NCBI GenBank assembly: GCA_942493375.1
Contig: OW818698.1
Coordinates: forward strand, 3,224,001 to 3,288,000
Length of the DNA stretch: 64,000 nucleotides
Direction: 5' to 3'
Source: G942493375 sp942493375
GTDB lineage: Bacteria; Armatimonadota; UBA5829
Made by a program: the position numbers and the translations under genes. This document shows positions 44,993 through 53,870 of the stretch, piece by piece (positions within the stretch are counted from its first letter, which is position 1; each line of letters starts with the position of its first letter). A model generated the notes under the pieces. That model worked only from the letters and a program-made list of their open reading frames with translations, was not told where the DNA came from and searched no databases.

Positions 44993-47566
44993 ATGAACAG
45001 GCATTTTACTGTAGTGTTACACTGCATTATTGCTATACTGGTCGGATTATTTGTTTTGGGTCAGTATGCTAATGCTGATTCATCTTTAATAACTCAACCT
45101 TCTCCCACAAGCAAATTAGTATGGAGAGTCATTCCCGATCCTACAAATCCTACAGCTAACAACGCCGGGTATATTACTGATATGGCTATTGAAAAAGGTG
45201 GAACCCCGTGGATAATGGACAGTAATGGGGTGTCTTACTGGGATGGCAAGGAGTTCAGACATCCATCCGGAGATAAACTGGTCAGTGGTACTTATGGGGA
45301 CAAGCTGTTGGGCGGAGGTGACCGCGATTTGTATGCTCTGCAGCGTGGGAATGATATGCGCAGTGGGAAAGTGTACAGATTGAGCGATGGTGCAACTACC
45401 TATATCACTGATTATTACCGGGAGAATGATCAGGTTTATCCGGGGTTCTATGTGTCGAAATCGGGCAAGTTGTATAACTGGGGATATAAGTTTCTGGCGG
45501 TCTACTCAGATGGACAATGGAAAAGAATGGAAACGACACTGGGTGGTGCACTCATATTTGATACCGGTGATGTAGTCTATTTCTATATGAATGGTATATT
45601 GTGTTCGGCGGATAAGAATGACAACCTGACTCAGCGTGATGTTGATATTCCTTTCAAAGTTGATCCAAATCGGTACCTCGGAGACCGCGGAGCAATGTGG
45701 GGGAAGGCAAGTGCAATAATACTCAATTACAGCTCCTCCAGTCTATGCACATTTGACCTTAAATCCGGTAAGGTAATCTCTGTGCCTGTCCATGTGAAGC
45801 AGAAATTTGAAAACAAAGAGTTCTATGATATATTCCCGGCTATTGATGGCAGTGTCTGGATTTTAATATATGATCATACGGTTTACAATTATCGCTTTTA
45901 TCAGTTAAAGAGGAATGGCGAGATTTCCGGCATTGGGGAGACCGAAAACCTTGCATGGGACAATGGCCGCATAGCTCAATATCCGAAAACAGTGCTCAGT
46001 GCGTCAGATGGATCTATCTGGTTTGCTCAAACCAGGGGCGGCCTTGCCCGTTGGAAGGGTGATAAACTGACCACCCTGGGCTGGAAGGAACACATGCCAG
46101 TGCCTGATATCCGTTGGGTGCTGGAAGGGCGTGATGGCAAGATCTGGGCAGCGACAATTCAAGAAGTCTATTCGATAGACCCAAAATCAGATACTGAAGT
46201 TGAGTCACCTGAATGGTCGAGATGGCAGGAGATAGTCACGGCAGGGCACGCACCGATTGCAGATAGCAATGGCGGTATCTGGTGTTTCCTGAAGGATCAA
46301 CCGGGAAAAGTCTCGCGCTGGGACGGTTTGTCATGGACCCATGTGCCTGTACCAGTAGATTTCGACAGAAAGGGTACATACACTGATTATTCGGGAATTG
46401 CTGATGATCGTGGGCATGTTCTGATGGAAATAGCTCTGCCAAAAAAAGCCTGCTGGGATGTGTCACTCGAGGGAGTTATAGAGCATTCCGATATTAAATC
46501 GGCCATGGTTGCGGCTGTTAAGAGTGGGGTAAAGTCATTTGATGCTGGACTTTATTATATAGGCTGTGTGGTAATGTCCGATGGCCGAATTGCATATGCG
46601 GACCGCTATCTGGATGGTCTCCATTTATACGATGGAAAGGTCTGGTCAAGGTATGATAATATTTCTTATCGTACACGAATCCTCGAAAGTTCTAGCTATG
46701 GTTTTTTATTAAGTCGTGAAAAACAGATATACGACTACTATGACAATGGGCAATTCGAGCATCTGGTCTTTCAATCTGAAAATCCTGTTAAGTCTATGCT
46801 GGGACCTGCTGGCCTGCAGCCGTATGATGAGCTGCTGCTCAAATGCAAGCCTGACCGTTATATGCCTGTCGAACTCGATTCATATGGAAAATATAGGATT
46901 GTGAAGTGTTCAGGTCAGGCATCTGCGCAGACAGAGTTGGGAGACCCAATAGCTACCTCATATTATGGCCCGGTTTTATCCGTCAAAAGTTCACTTGGCG
47001 GTATGTGGACCGATCCTGATAGCTCCAATGGCCCGTACAGAATACTCGGAAGTTCTGTATTCAAATGCGATTTTACCAGCACACCGCTTCAAGGAATGGA
47101 GTCACGATGTAAATTGATAATGGATGACAGTGCTGGAAATACATGGATAGATGCGGGATACTATGGCGGATACCGGCATCTGTTCATGCGTAAGGTAATC
47201 CCGCAGATACTTACTGTTGGAGAGATACCTGCAACCTGCGGGCACACTCTTAATATTAAGCTCGCTGAACTAAGCGGTGTGCCTAATGACTCCAGACTGT
47301 TTTGGAAGGTTGGAGATGGTCAGTGGCAGGGTGGTGATGCGGGTAAAGGGAGAGTAGTGTTTACGTCCGAAGGGGAACAGAGAGTCAGTGTTATGGCTGT
47401 GGATAAGATGGGGAGCCAGATTGCAAAGAGCCTTACTTTCACTGTTAATGTAGCTTTGGAAGAACAGACAGATGGTTTTAAACAGAAGTCAAAGATGATC
47501 CCGAATGTAACCAAAACTCCGAGGAGCAAGAAGCTGCAGGAAACTAATATACAGTTATTCAGGTGA
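44993..47566 (+). CDS. Exported two-component-regulator-type beta-propeller protein without kinase
   Basis: 857 aa from ATG 44993, placed after GGAGG (an ATG at 44981 precedes that site and is rejected). Signal peptide at 1-28. Residues 40-700 contain Reg_prop-like blades, for example GSIWFAQTRGGLARWKGDKL, DGKIWAATIQEVYSID and GGIWCFLKDQPGKVSRWDG, each ending in an aromatic/DG turn. Residues 735-835 resemble the Y_Y_Y domain (LFWKVGDGQWQGG, GEQRVSVMAVDKMG). In hybrid two-component systems these parts form the periplasmic sensor, but here the protein stops without a membrane segment or kinase. A free sensor or carbohydrate-binding role is inferred. Confidence 0.75.
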   Translation: MNRHFTVVLHCIIAILVGLFVLGQYANADSSLITQPSPTSKLVWRVIPDPTNPTANNAGYITDMAIEKGGTPWIMDSNGVSYWDGKEFRHPSGDKLVSGTYGDKLLGGGDRDLYALQRGNDMRSGKVYRLSDGATTYITDYYRENDQVYPGFYVSKSGKLYNWGYKFLAVYSDGQWKRMETTLGGALIFDTGDVVYFYMNGILCSADKNDNLTQRDVDIPFKVDPNRYLGDRGAMWGKASAIILNYSSSSLCTFDLKSGKVISVPVHVKQKFENKEFYDIFPAIDGSVWILIYDHTVYNYRFYQLKRNGEISGIGETENLAWDNGRIAQYPKTVLSASDGSIWFAQTRGGLARWKGDKLTTLGWKEHMPVPDIRWVLEGRDGKIWAATIQEVYSIDPKSDTEVESPEWSRWQEIVTAGHAPIADSNGGIWCFLKDQPGKVSRWDGLSWTHVPVPVDFDRKGTYTDYSGIADDRGHVLMEIALPKKACWDVSLEGVIEHSDIKSAMVAAVKSGVKSFDAGLYYIGCVVMSDGRIAYADRYLDGLHLYDGKVWSRYDNISYRTRILESSSYGFLLSREKQIYDYYDNGQFEHLVFQSENPVKSMLGPAGLQPYDELLLKCKPDRYMPVELDSYGKYRIVKCSGQASAQTELGDPIATSYYGPVLSVKSSLGGMWTDPDSSNGPYRILGSSVFKCDFTSTPLQGMESRCKLIMDDSAGNTWIDAGYYGGYRHLFMRKVIPQILTVGEIPATCGHTLNIKLAELSGVPNDSRLFWKVGDGQWQGGDAGKGRVVFTSEGEQRVSVMAVDKMGSQIAKSLTFTVNVALEEQTDGFKQKSKMIPNVTKTPRSKKLQETNIQLFR

Positions 47567-47572
47567 AATGGG

Positions 47573-47609
47573 CAGATTGCCTCCGGATCAGTAGCCTGGA
47601 GGCAATCTG
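47573..47609. terminator. 12-bp hairpin between convergent genes
   Basis: CAGATTGCCTCC (47573-47584) and GGAGGCAATCTG (47598-47609), then TATTTTAG. Ends the propeller gene and possibly the convergent small gene. Confidence 0.8.
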
Positions 47610-47617
47610 TATTTTAG

Positions 47618-48094
47618 TCATATCCCTAGATTAGTAAAATCCTTACTCACAATAAAGAACTGTCCGGCTTGTATTATTACTTCCTCACCAGTGAAATAGC
47701 TTGGCCCAATATGCATCCTGTATTTCGGTTCTGTATCTTCATTGCCACCTAGTGGGCCATAAAGTTCGACGTCACCGAGTTCAATAGCGGCTTCCAGATA
47801 CTCTCTTAAGCGGCGTATGTTTTCATGTCCACGTTCATGTGCAGCAATAGTTTTTGCCATGAGCTCAGGATGATTAACGTATGCGCGTTTTTCTTCCTCG
47901 TAATTGTCATAGCCAAAACCACAACCACACTTCTGGTCTGATCCCAGATAATAGACATATGGCTTTGTGAAGATGCTGCGGATGCATTCGGCTTTCTCCC
48001 ACAGCTTCGATGTAACATAGAAAGCTGGATTCTCTTCGTCCCACGGTATCTCAGGCAGTGGATTATTTGAAGCTAAGTAGAGCATCATACACAT
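47618..48094 (-). CDS. Conserved small protein of unknown function
   Basis: 158 aa from ATG 48094 with AGAGGT nine bases upstream; the open frame to 48142 runs through a hairpin and is rejected. The opening MCMMLYLASNNPLPEIPWDEENPAF and the CGCGFGYDN motif at 56-64 resemble a family of conserved bacterial proteins of unknown function that start similarly and carry a GCGCGF loop after VYYLGS. An HERGH sequence at 86-90 has the HExxH form of zinc peptidases, but nothing else supports a protease. No signal peptide or membrane segment; probably cytoplasmic. Stands alone between two hairpins. Confidence 0.7.
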   Translation of the reverse strand: MCMMLYLASNNPLPEIPWDEENPAFYVTSKLWEKAECIRSIFTKPYVYYLGSDQKCGCGFGYDNYEEEKRAYVNHPELMAKTIAAHERGHENIRRLREYLEAAIELGDVELYGPLGGNEDTEPKYRMHIGPSYFTGEEVIIQAGQFFIVSKDFTNLGI

Positions 48095-48114
48095 GACTAT
48101 TACCTCTGATTCGA

Positions 48115-48143
48115 AATGCCCTCCATGATGTCTGGAGGGCATT
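48115..48143. terminator. 11-bp hairpin downstream of the second DUF4838 gene
   Basis: AATGCCCTCCA (48115-48125), loop TGATGTC, TGGAGGGCATT (48133-48143), with TTTTT on the plus-strand side and TTTCG on the minus side. Probably ends the minus-strand DUF4838 transcript. Confidence 0.65.
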
Positions 48144-48196
48144 ATATTTTTGCGTATTTTGCGTGATTCGCGATTCTATTTTCTCTTGGGTAGTGA

Positions 48197-50485
48197 TTAC
48201 TTCTCCTCAACCAGGAATATCCTGTCAACAAATACTCCGGCTGTGGGGTCTGGGGTGCCGGTGGCGGCTAGCCAGATCCAGGTGCCGGACTGCATTTTGT
48301 GGGAACCCAGGTCGAAGGTCTTGTATTCGGGTCCGGTGCAGGTGCTAAGTGGGACTTTTTTCAGGGTGTTGGTTATTTTAGTTGCTTCGTCGTATAGTCC
48401 ATACTGGAAGGCTTCACCGGTTGTATCAGCAGCATCGCATCTGGCTACCAGATAGCAGTGCCATTTTTTGCCTACCATGTTTGCATTGGCATGGAGCTGG
48501 ATGGCCCATTGGCCCAAGCCCTGCGTCATCTTCACTGCTTTGCCGTTGGAAGCTGCTTTGTCATCGACGATGAATACCATCTTCCCAATCTCTGCCAGGA
48601 AGAATCCGTTTTCCTGGAAATCCAGCCACGAACTCCGGGGCAGGTTTTTGCATTCTTTTGGAACTGTTGCATTTGCAGCCATGCACTGAGACTTGCGGTA
48701 TTCCATCATTGTGTCCAGTGTGTGGGTGTAGGTTACACGGGTCTTTGGATCAATTCCCAGGCTGACTGCTTCTGTCATTATGCTATCGCAGGCTGACACG
48801 GCGTCCTGAGGAGTCTTGAAGATTTCATTGGCCTGACCGTATGCCATTAAGCCTGTGTATCTCAGGATCTTTCCATAGGTCAGAGCAAGTCTCTCCATGC
48901 GGACTCTTTTGGTGAGTTCAGGGTTGTCTTTGACTGCTTTTTCGGCTTTATCGAACAGTGCTGTGGATTTCCGGAGTACCTGAGGGTCTATACCGGAAAG
49001 GTCGGGTTCTCCGAAGCCGGGGAGCTTTCCGCTGCGGGAGATGGCTTTTTCGGTCAGCCTTATATATTCATAGAGATAGGGGCTTGCAGCTCCGTAGTAA
49101 CCTTTGAGGAACTTTTTGGTCAGTGCTTCGGAGTCAGCATCCGGGTTCCAGATAAGATGAGCAATGACCCAGGACTTGAGGGTGATGAAATCTGTATACT
49201 GCCAGGCAGCATCGAAACCCTGTTCAAAAACACCTACTGCTCCACCATCTGCGAAGAGTTTCAGGTTGCGTCCCAGGACCTGGCGGTTAGGATGAAGGCG
49301 CATATTGTCCAGGAAGTCTACTGTGTAGTCCCAGATGAACATTTTTTGGGATATCGAGCTCCATATTTTCAGGTCTGCCATGAAGTCCTTATTTTTGGGA
49401 CCATCCAAAGGCTGGGAGAAGTCACAGTCTACTGAACACAATCTAACCAGAACGTTTGGACCGGGTTTGACGTGTTTTGGAGGCTTTCTGGTGTATTGAT
49501 ATGCAAGGGTTTCGACCATATAGTTGGGATCGACTTTAGCAATCTCTGCAGCTACTTTGTTAACGAAACGGATAACCGGGCCGGATGGGGAGCCTTCTTC
49601 TTGTTCAACTTTCAGGCAGTTGGCGCATTGGCAGCGGTTTTGATTATCATTCTGGCTGATTGATATGATTCCAGCTTCGGGATTGTCCTTTACACGCTGG
49701 ATTGCTGACTGTGTGAGCGCTTTGCAGAGTACATCATTGGTAAAGCAGAGCTGTGCTTCTTCGGCAGTCCTTTTACCATTGACTTCAGTAAACCATTCCG
49801 GATGGTCTTTGAAATACATGCCTGGAGGGATCAGGTTGTAGACTGTGTGGCAGAAACCGACTATGGTCATATGTCCACCATACTCCGCAGGCATACCGGG
49901 TTCCAGACCAGGGACGTAGCCATTGCGTCTCATCCTGGCTCCGAAGGTCGGATTAGTTGCGATGTCCTGGTAGAATGGATCTCTGTAAACGAGTTTGGGA
50001 CTGTATGAGATATTGAGACTCGGTACTCTGAGAGTAGGTTTTTTTGGGATGAAGCTGGCTTTGGATGTCCACCACTGGCAGCCTATTACATCTTCCAGGA
50101 ATGTATACACAGCGTATAAAGTGCCTCTGGAACCTTTACCGGTAAGGTAGAGGCTGTTGCCTTCAGTGCGGATGATGATACCGTCCTGACCGAGTTTATC
50201 TACGCCCTTAACATCAGCAGACCGACCGATATATATAAATACCGGAGCAGATACTGCCTCCATCGGTCTTATGATCTGGAACTTTGACCCGACAACCTTT
50301 TCCAAATGGTCTGCCAGTTCATTTGCAGCGGTCTGTTCGACTGCGGTGGCGTCTGCGGGGATCATTATGAGTGCATTGGGCCTGCCCTGCGACGCCAACA
50401 GCAAACCTTTGGGTTTGGTTGCTGCCAGGGTCGTGACCGCACTGCAGGCAATCAGAAGTAATACTACAATTTGAAATAATCTCAA
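48197..50485 (-). CDS. Exported DUF4838 protein (second copy)
   Basis: 762 aa from TTG 50485 with AGGAGAG upstream. Signal peptide at 1-22 (FQIVVLLLIACSAVTTLAA). N-terminal GH67-N-like domain: VEQTAANELADHLEKVVGSK and RGTLYAVYTFLEDVIGCQWW. The DUF4838 barrel follows with SISQNDNQNRCQCANCLKV, the same Cys cluster as in the paralogue at 24154-26388. The C-terminus (about 610-762) differs from that paralogue and looks like a galactose-binding-type sandwich. Predicted extracellular glycosidase, possibly acting on uronic-acid-containing glycans given the GH67 relationship; not demonstrated. Single gene with its own terminator. Confidence 0.85.
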   Translation of the reverse strand: MRLFQIVVLLLIACSAVTTLAATKPKGLLLASQGRPNALIMIPADATAVEQTAANELADHLEKVVGSKFQIIRPMEAVSAPVFIYIGRSADVKGVDKLGQDGIIIRTEGNSLYLTGKGSRGTLYAVYTFLEDVIGCQWWTSKASFIPKKPTLRVPSLNISYSPKLVYRDPFYQDIATNPTFGARMRRNGYVPGLEPGMPAEYGGHMTIVGFCHTVYNLIPPGMYFKDHPEWFTEVNGKRTAEEAQLCFTNDVLCKALTQSAIQRVKDNPEAGIISISQNDNQNRCQCANCLKVEQEEGSPSGPVIRFVNKVAAEIAKVDPNYMVETLAYQYTRKPPKHVKPGPNVLVRLCSVDCDFSQPLDGPKNKDFMADLKIWSSISQKMFIWDYTVDFLDNMRLHPNRQVLGRNLKLFADGGAVGVFEQGFDAAWQYTDFITLKSWVIAHLIWNPDADSEALTKKFLKGYYGAASPYLYEYIRLTEKAISRSGKLPGFGEPDLSGIDPQVLRKSTALFDKAEKAVKDNPELTKRVRMERLALTYGKILRYTGLMAYGQANEIFKTPQDAVSACDSIMTEAVSLGIDPKTRVTYTHTLDTMMEYRKSQCMAANATVPKECKNLPRSSWLDFQENGFFLAEIGKMVFIVDDKAASNGKAVKMTQGLGQWAIQLHANANMVGKKWHCYLVARCDAADTTGEAFQYGLYDEATKITNTLKKVPLSTCTGPEYKTFDLGSHKMQSGTWIWLAATGTPDPTAGVFVDRIFLVEEK

Positions 50486-50561
50486 TCTATGACTCTCCTA
50501 ACCTGGTTTAACCGGATCTATATAATATTCTGTATATCATTGCGAGTGCAAGATCCAAAAG

Positions 50562-50603
50562 ACATTTAATCTCACGCAAAGACGCAAAGACGCTAAGAAG
50601 GGA
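50562..50603. repeat. Dispersed repeat (CTCACGCAAAG type), copy 2
   Basis: CATTTAATCTCACGCAAAG then ACGCAAAGACGCTAAGAAGG; nearly identical to 5904-5943. Confidence 0.6.
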
Positions 50604-50665
50604 ACGGTATAATCATACCATGTTTGGGATTCAATGCTGCTAGAAACAAACGATTCTGCGTCTCA

Positions 50666-51754
50666 TTATGTATACTTCCCAAACTCTCGATATGCATCAA
50701 AGAGGGCCAGCACGTTCTCCATTGGGGTGTCGGGTTGGATGTTGTGGGCTGTGCTGATTATGAAACCACCTCCTGGTTTCCCTGCTTCCATTCGGTCTTT
50801 GACTTCTGCCCTGATGTCTTCCGGAGTGCCATGTGGTAGTGTATGTTGTATGTCCATGGAACCGTGGAATGAGATGTGCTTGCCATATTCCTGTTTGAGC
50901 GTCTTTAAGTCCATACCATTTGCTCTTGGTTGGACGGACTGCAGTATGTCCAGACCGCAATCTATGAATTCGGGGATAAGTTCACTCACTGCCCCGCAGG
51001 TATGGTGCATTACTTTCATATTGTATTTGTGGGCCAGGTCGATGTAGGCTTTGAAGCCCTTTTTAAAGTATTTGCACCAGAGCTCCCTGCTCATCATCAG
51101 ACCATTCTGTGTCCCGAAGTCATCTCCGGTCATGAAGATATCTATCTTGCCTTTGGCTGCCAGGAAGACTTTTTCATTATAGTCCAGGAAGTAATCTCGG
51201 ACATGAGAGATAATCGCCTCCGCTACCTCCGGGTTCTCATAGAGGTCCATATATATCTGTTCCATTCCCCTCAGATACATAGCAGGTTTGAGCTGAGAAG
51301 TCCTGTCCAACCTGTCTCCGGCATATATGACGACATAGCCATCGAACTGGCTGCAGTCGGCGCTGACATTGGTGTAATCCCAAGAGTCCGGTGAAGGCCA
51401 ATACTGATAGTTATCTACATCTGCGGCTGTTTCTGCCTTTTCAAGCGGAGAATAGACCACATGCCCATAGGTCCAGTTATAGGACCCACCTTCGACAGTC
51501 ATCAGTTTGCGGTGAACACCCCAAAGGTCCCGGGAGACATCTTCCTGATCTGTTTTCAGGCTTATGCCTATATAGCTCGGACCTCTGTAGTACCTGAAAT
51601 CTACATCCAGATGTCTCAGCAGTTCCTCGGGATTCGACAATCCAAGATGGTTGATGAGAGCGTTTTCCATCTCCGGAGTAGCCCAGAAATCCCAGGGAAC
51701 CCTATCCGGTTCATTGTGACTTAACGCGCACATTACTCTCTCAACTGGTCTCAT
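50666..51754 (-). CDS. Uroporphyrinogen-decarboxylase-like protein (putative methyltransferase)
   Basis: 362 aa from ATG 51754, which follows GGAGAG; a GTG at 51772 precedes that site. Opens with PVERVMCALSHNEPDRVPWDFW and has VMHHTCGAVSELIPEFIDCG and ISFHGSMDIQHTLPHGTPEDI, all typical of the URO-D superfamily members found outside haem synthesis (MtaA/CmuA-like). The HxC in HHTCG could bind zinc, but the third ligand Cys of MtaA is not seen (ISTAHNIQPDTP instead). True HemE residues are absent. It follows cstA by 17 bases, so the two form an operon. Substrate unknown. Confidence 0.82.
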   Translation of the reverse strand: MRPVERVMCALSHNEPDRVPWDFWATPEMENALINHLGLSNPEELLRHLDVDFRYYRGPSYIGISLKTDQEDVSRDLWGVHRKLMTVEGGSYNWTYGHVVYSPLEKAETAADVDNYQYWPSPDSWDYTNVSADCSQFDGYVVIYAGDRLDRTSQLKPAMYLRGMEQIYMDLYENPEVAEAIISHVRDYFLDYNEKVFLAAKGKIDIFMTGDDFGTQNGLMMSRELWCKYFKKGFKAYIDLAHKYNMKVMHHTCGAVSELIPEFIDCGLDILQSVQPRANGMDLKTLKQEYGKHISFHGSMDIQHTLPHGTPEDIRAEVKDRMEAGKPGGGFIISTAHNIQPDTPMENVLALFDAYREFGKYT

Positions 51755-51771
51755 TAGCTCTCCACTTTCCA

Positions 51772-53604
51772 CTAATCCTGTATCTCGACACCATCGGCTA
51801 GTTTCATCAGGTCGCGGTCGGGTTCCTGTTCATCCGGCATGCATGGAGGACATCGCAGTTTGGCGATCCAGGTTTTTGCACAGGCTGTGATGATGATTAC
51901 TGCGAGTACCATCATTATTACAGTAAGTATGAGCTTGACCCAGTCTGTCGGAGGGGTCTTCAATAATCCCATGCAATATTGGATACCACCGGTGAATATG
52001 GTTGCCAGCATGAAGACGAATGGCAGGAAAGTGGTCAATGCGTATATTCGTTTTACACCATGGTTGAGGATATATGTTGTGCCGATAGCAAGTGCAATCA
52101 TACCCAGCAACTGGTTAGCTATGGAGAACATCGGCCAAATTGTAGCTACTGTTCCTCCACGCACAAGATAGTACCAAGAGGCACTGACTATAAAGCTGGT
52201 TGCGATGACTCCGGGGAGCCACTTGCCGCTGGAAAGTGGTTTGTATATCGGGCTGATCATCTCCTGGAGCATGAATCGTGCGACTCTGGTGCCGGTGTCT
52301 ATGGTTGTCAAGACGAACAGGGCCTCAAACATGATTACAAAGTGATACCAGTAAGACATCATGGCTTTCATGCCCGGTATCGAGCTGAATATGGATGCCA
52401 TTCCGACCGCAAGAGTGACCCCACCCCCGGTTCTACCCATCAGCGTGGTTTCTCCAACATCCTTTGCCATCTGTGTCAGAGCAGCTTGATCGGCTACACT
52501 GACAGGCCAGTTTGGGACGTTGATACCGAAGTAGTGACCCTGGGTAAGGGTGCAGGCAGCTATGAGAGCAAGCAGGCTGACGAATCCTTCTACCAGCATG
52601 GCGCCGTATCCTATTGGTCTGATGTCGAGTTCGTTATTGATCATCTTTGGAGTTGTGCCGGAACCTATTAGAGCATGGAAACCAGAAATGGCTCCACATG
52701 CGATGGTCAAGCAGACATATGGCCATACAGGACCAGGGATGAGGGGACCGCCCCCTCCGAGGTATTGAGTGGTAGCCGGGAAAGTTAGTTGTGGATGGAC
52801 GACGAATATCCCAATTGCCAGCAGACCTATAGTCCCGAGCTTCATATAGGTTGATAAATAGTCCCTGGGGCAGAGAAGCATCCAGACCGGGAGGACGGCT
52901 GCGACGAATCCGTAGACAGGCAGAGCGATCTCAAGGGACTCCTTGCTCCACATAAACAGGTGGGCATAAGGACCGGTGGATATCGGTCCTCCGTAGATGA
53001 CTGCAGCAATTAGAAGAATTACTCCAATAATCGTAGCTTCTGTGACTTTGCCTTTCCTGATTCTATACATCCATTGACCCATGAAAAAAGCAATCGGAAC
53101 GCTGCAGAGAATGGTAAATAGACCCCACGGGCTGGAGTACAGAGCGTTGACTACTACCATAGCGAGCCCGGCTAATGCGACGATGATGATAAACAGAGTT
53201 GCAAACGCCGTAGCCCAGCCTGCGGTCTTACCGAGGTATTTGTGTGCAATGGCTGATATGGAGAGTCCGTTATTGCGGACGGAGGCAAACAGGATTATGA
53301 AATCGTGGACAGCTCCTGCAAAAACTGAGCCTATCAGGATCCACAAGGCACCAGGAAGATATCCATATTGAGCAGCTAATACCGGTCCAATAAGAGGCCC
53401 AGCTCCTGCAATGGCAGCAAAGTGGTGTCCAAACAGGACCCATTTGTTTGTAGGATGATAGTCTTTACCATCCCTGAGCATATGTGCAGGAGTCTTCCGT
53501 TGAGAGTCCAATACAGCGACTTTTGCTGCCAGGAAAGCGGAATAATAGCGATACGCAAGCGCGAAAACGCAGAGAGCAATAATCAGGAGCGTAAGTGAAT
53601 TCAT
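51772..53604 (-). CDS. cstA: Carbon starvation protein CstA family peptide/pyruvate transporter
   Basis: 610 aa from ATG 53604 with GGTGG about seven bases upstream; open-frame extensions to 53775 are ignored. About sixteen hydrophobic segments. Family hallmarks: KWVLFGHHFAAIAGAGPLIGPVLAAQYGYLPG near residue 60, GAVHDFIILFASVRNNG, and IGSGTTPKMINNELDIRPIGYGAMLVEG, then a C-terminal hydrophilic tail. CstA proteins import peptides or pyruvate under carbon limitation. Forms an operon with the URO-D-like gene downstream. No BtsS/YehU-type regulator is adjacent. Inner membrane. Confidence 0.93.
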   Translation of the reverse strand: MNSLTLLIIALCVFALAYRYYSAFLAAKVAVLDSQRKTPAHMLRDGKDYHPTNKWVLFGHHFAAIAGAGPLIGPVLAAQYGYLPGALWILIGSVFAGAVHDFIILFASVRNNGLSISAIAHKYLGKTAGWATAFATLFIIIVALAGLAMVVVNALYSSPWGLFTILCSVPIAFFMGQWMYRIRKGKVTEATIIGVILLIAAVIYGGPISTGPYAHLFMWSKESLEIALPVYGFVAAVLPVWMLLCPRDYLSTYMKLGTIGLLAIGIFVVHPQLTFPATTQYLGGGGPLIPGPVWPYVCLTIACGAISGFHALIGSGTTPKMINNELDIRPIGYGAMLVEGFVSLLALIAACTLTQGHYFGINVPNWPVSVADQAALTQMAKDVGETTLMGRTGGGVTLAVGMASIFSSIPGMKAMMSYWYHFVIMFEALFVLTTIDTGTRVARFMLQEMISPIYKPLSSGKWLPGVIATSFIVSASWYYLVRGGTVATIWPMFSIANQLLGMIALAIGTTYILNHGVKRIYALTTFLPFVFMLATIFTGGIQYCMGLLKTPPTDWVKLILTVIMMVLAVIIITACAKTWIAKLRCPPCMPDEQEPDRDLMKLADGVEIQD

Positions 53605-53698
53605 AAGTAGACCACCCAGAATATAGGACATTCCTGAGGGTATTATCCTACGAGGGGTATTTGGTGTCAAGAAGGGGATGGTGCAGCAATATTGAATT

Positions 53699-53735
53699 AT
53701 CCGCAGATTTCGCAGATTTACACAGATTTTCAAAT
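53699..53735. repeat. ATCCGCAGATTTCGCAGATT block
   Basis: Single copy followed by ACACAGATTTTCA. Same block as in the array at 19.5-20.3 kb and the MITE-like elements. Confidence 0.6.
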
Positions 53736-53764
53736 AAAGAACTGGGGAATGCGGATTACTTATA

Positions 53765-53860
53765 GGTAATGGCAAGTAAATCTCCGTTCATCCTTCAATA
53801 CGCGCTTTGCGCCACACAGTAGGACGAACGGAATATTACACGATTCAAACGAACGGAGAT
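53765..53860. repeat. Palindromic element, CTCCGTTCATCC family (copy 3, rearranged)
   Basis: Contains AATCTCCGTTCATCC, a GCGCTTTGCGC loop, GGACGAACGG and then a second ACGAACGGAGATT. Related to 7862-7922. Confidence 0.55.
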
Positions 53861-53870
53861 TCTTATTGTT

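Noticed and set aside
48150..48455. Plus-strand ORFs opposite the second DUF4838 gene
   Set aside because: Shadow frames without start signals.
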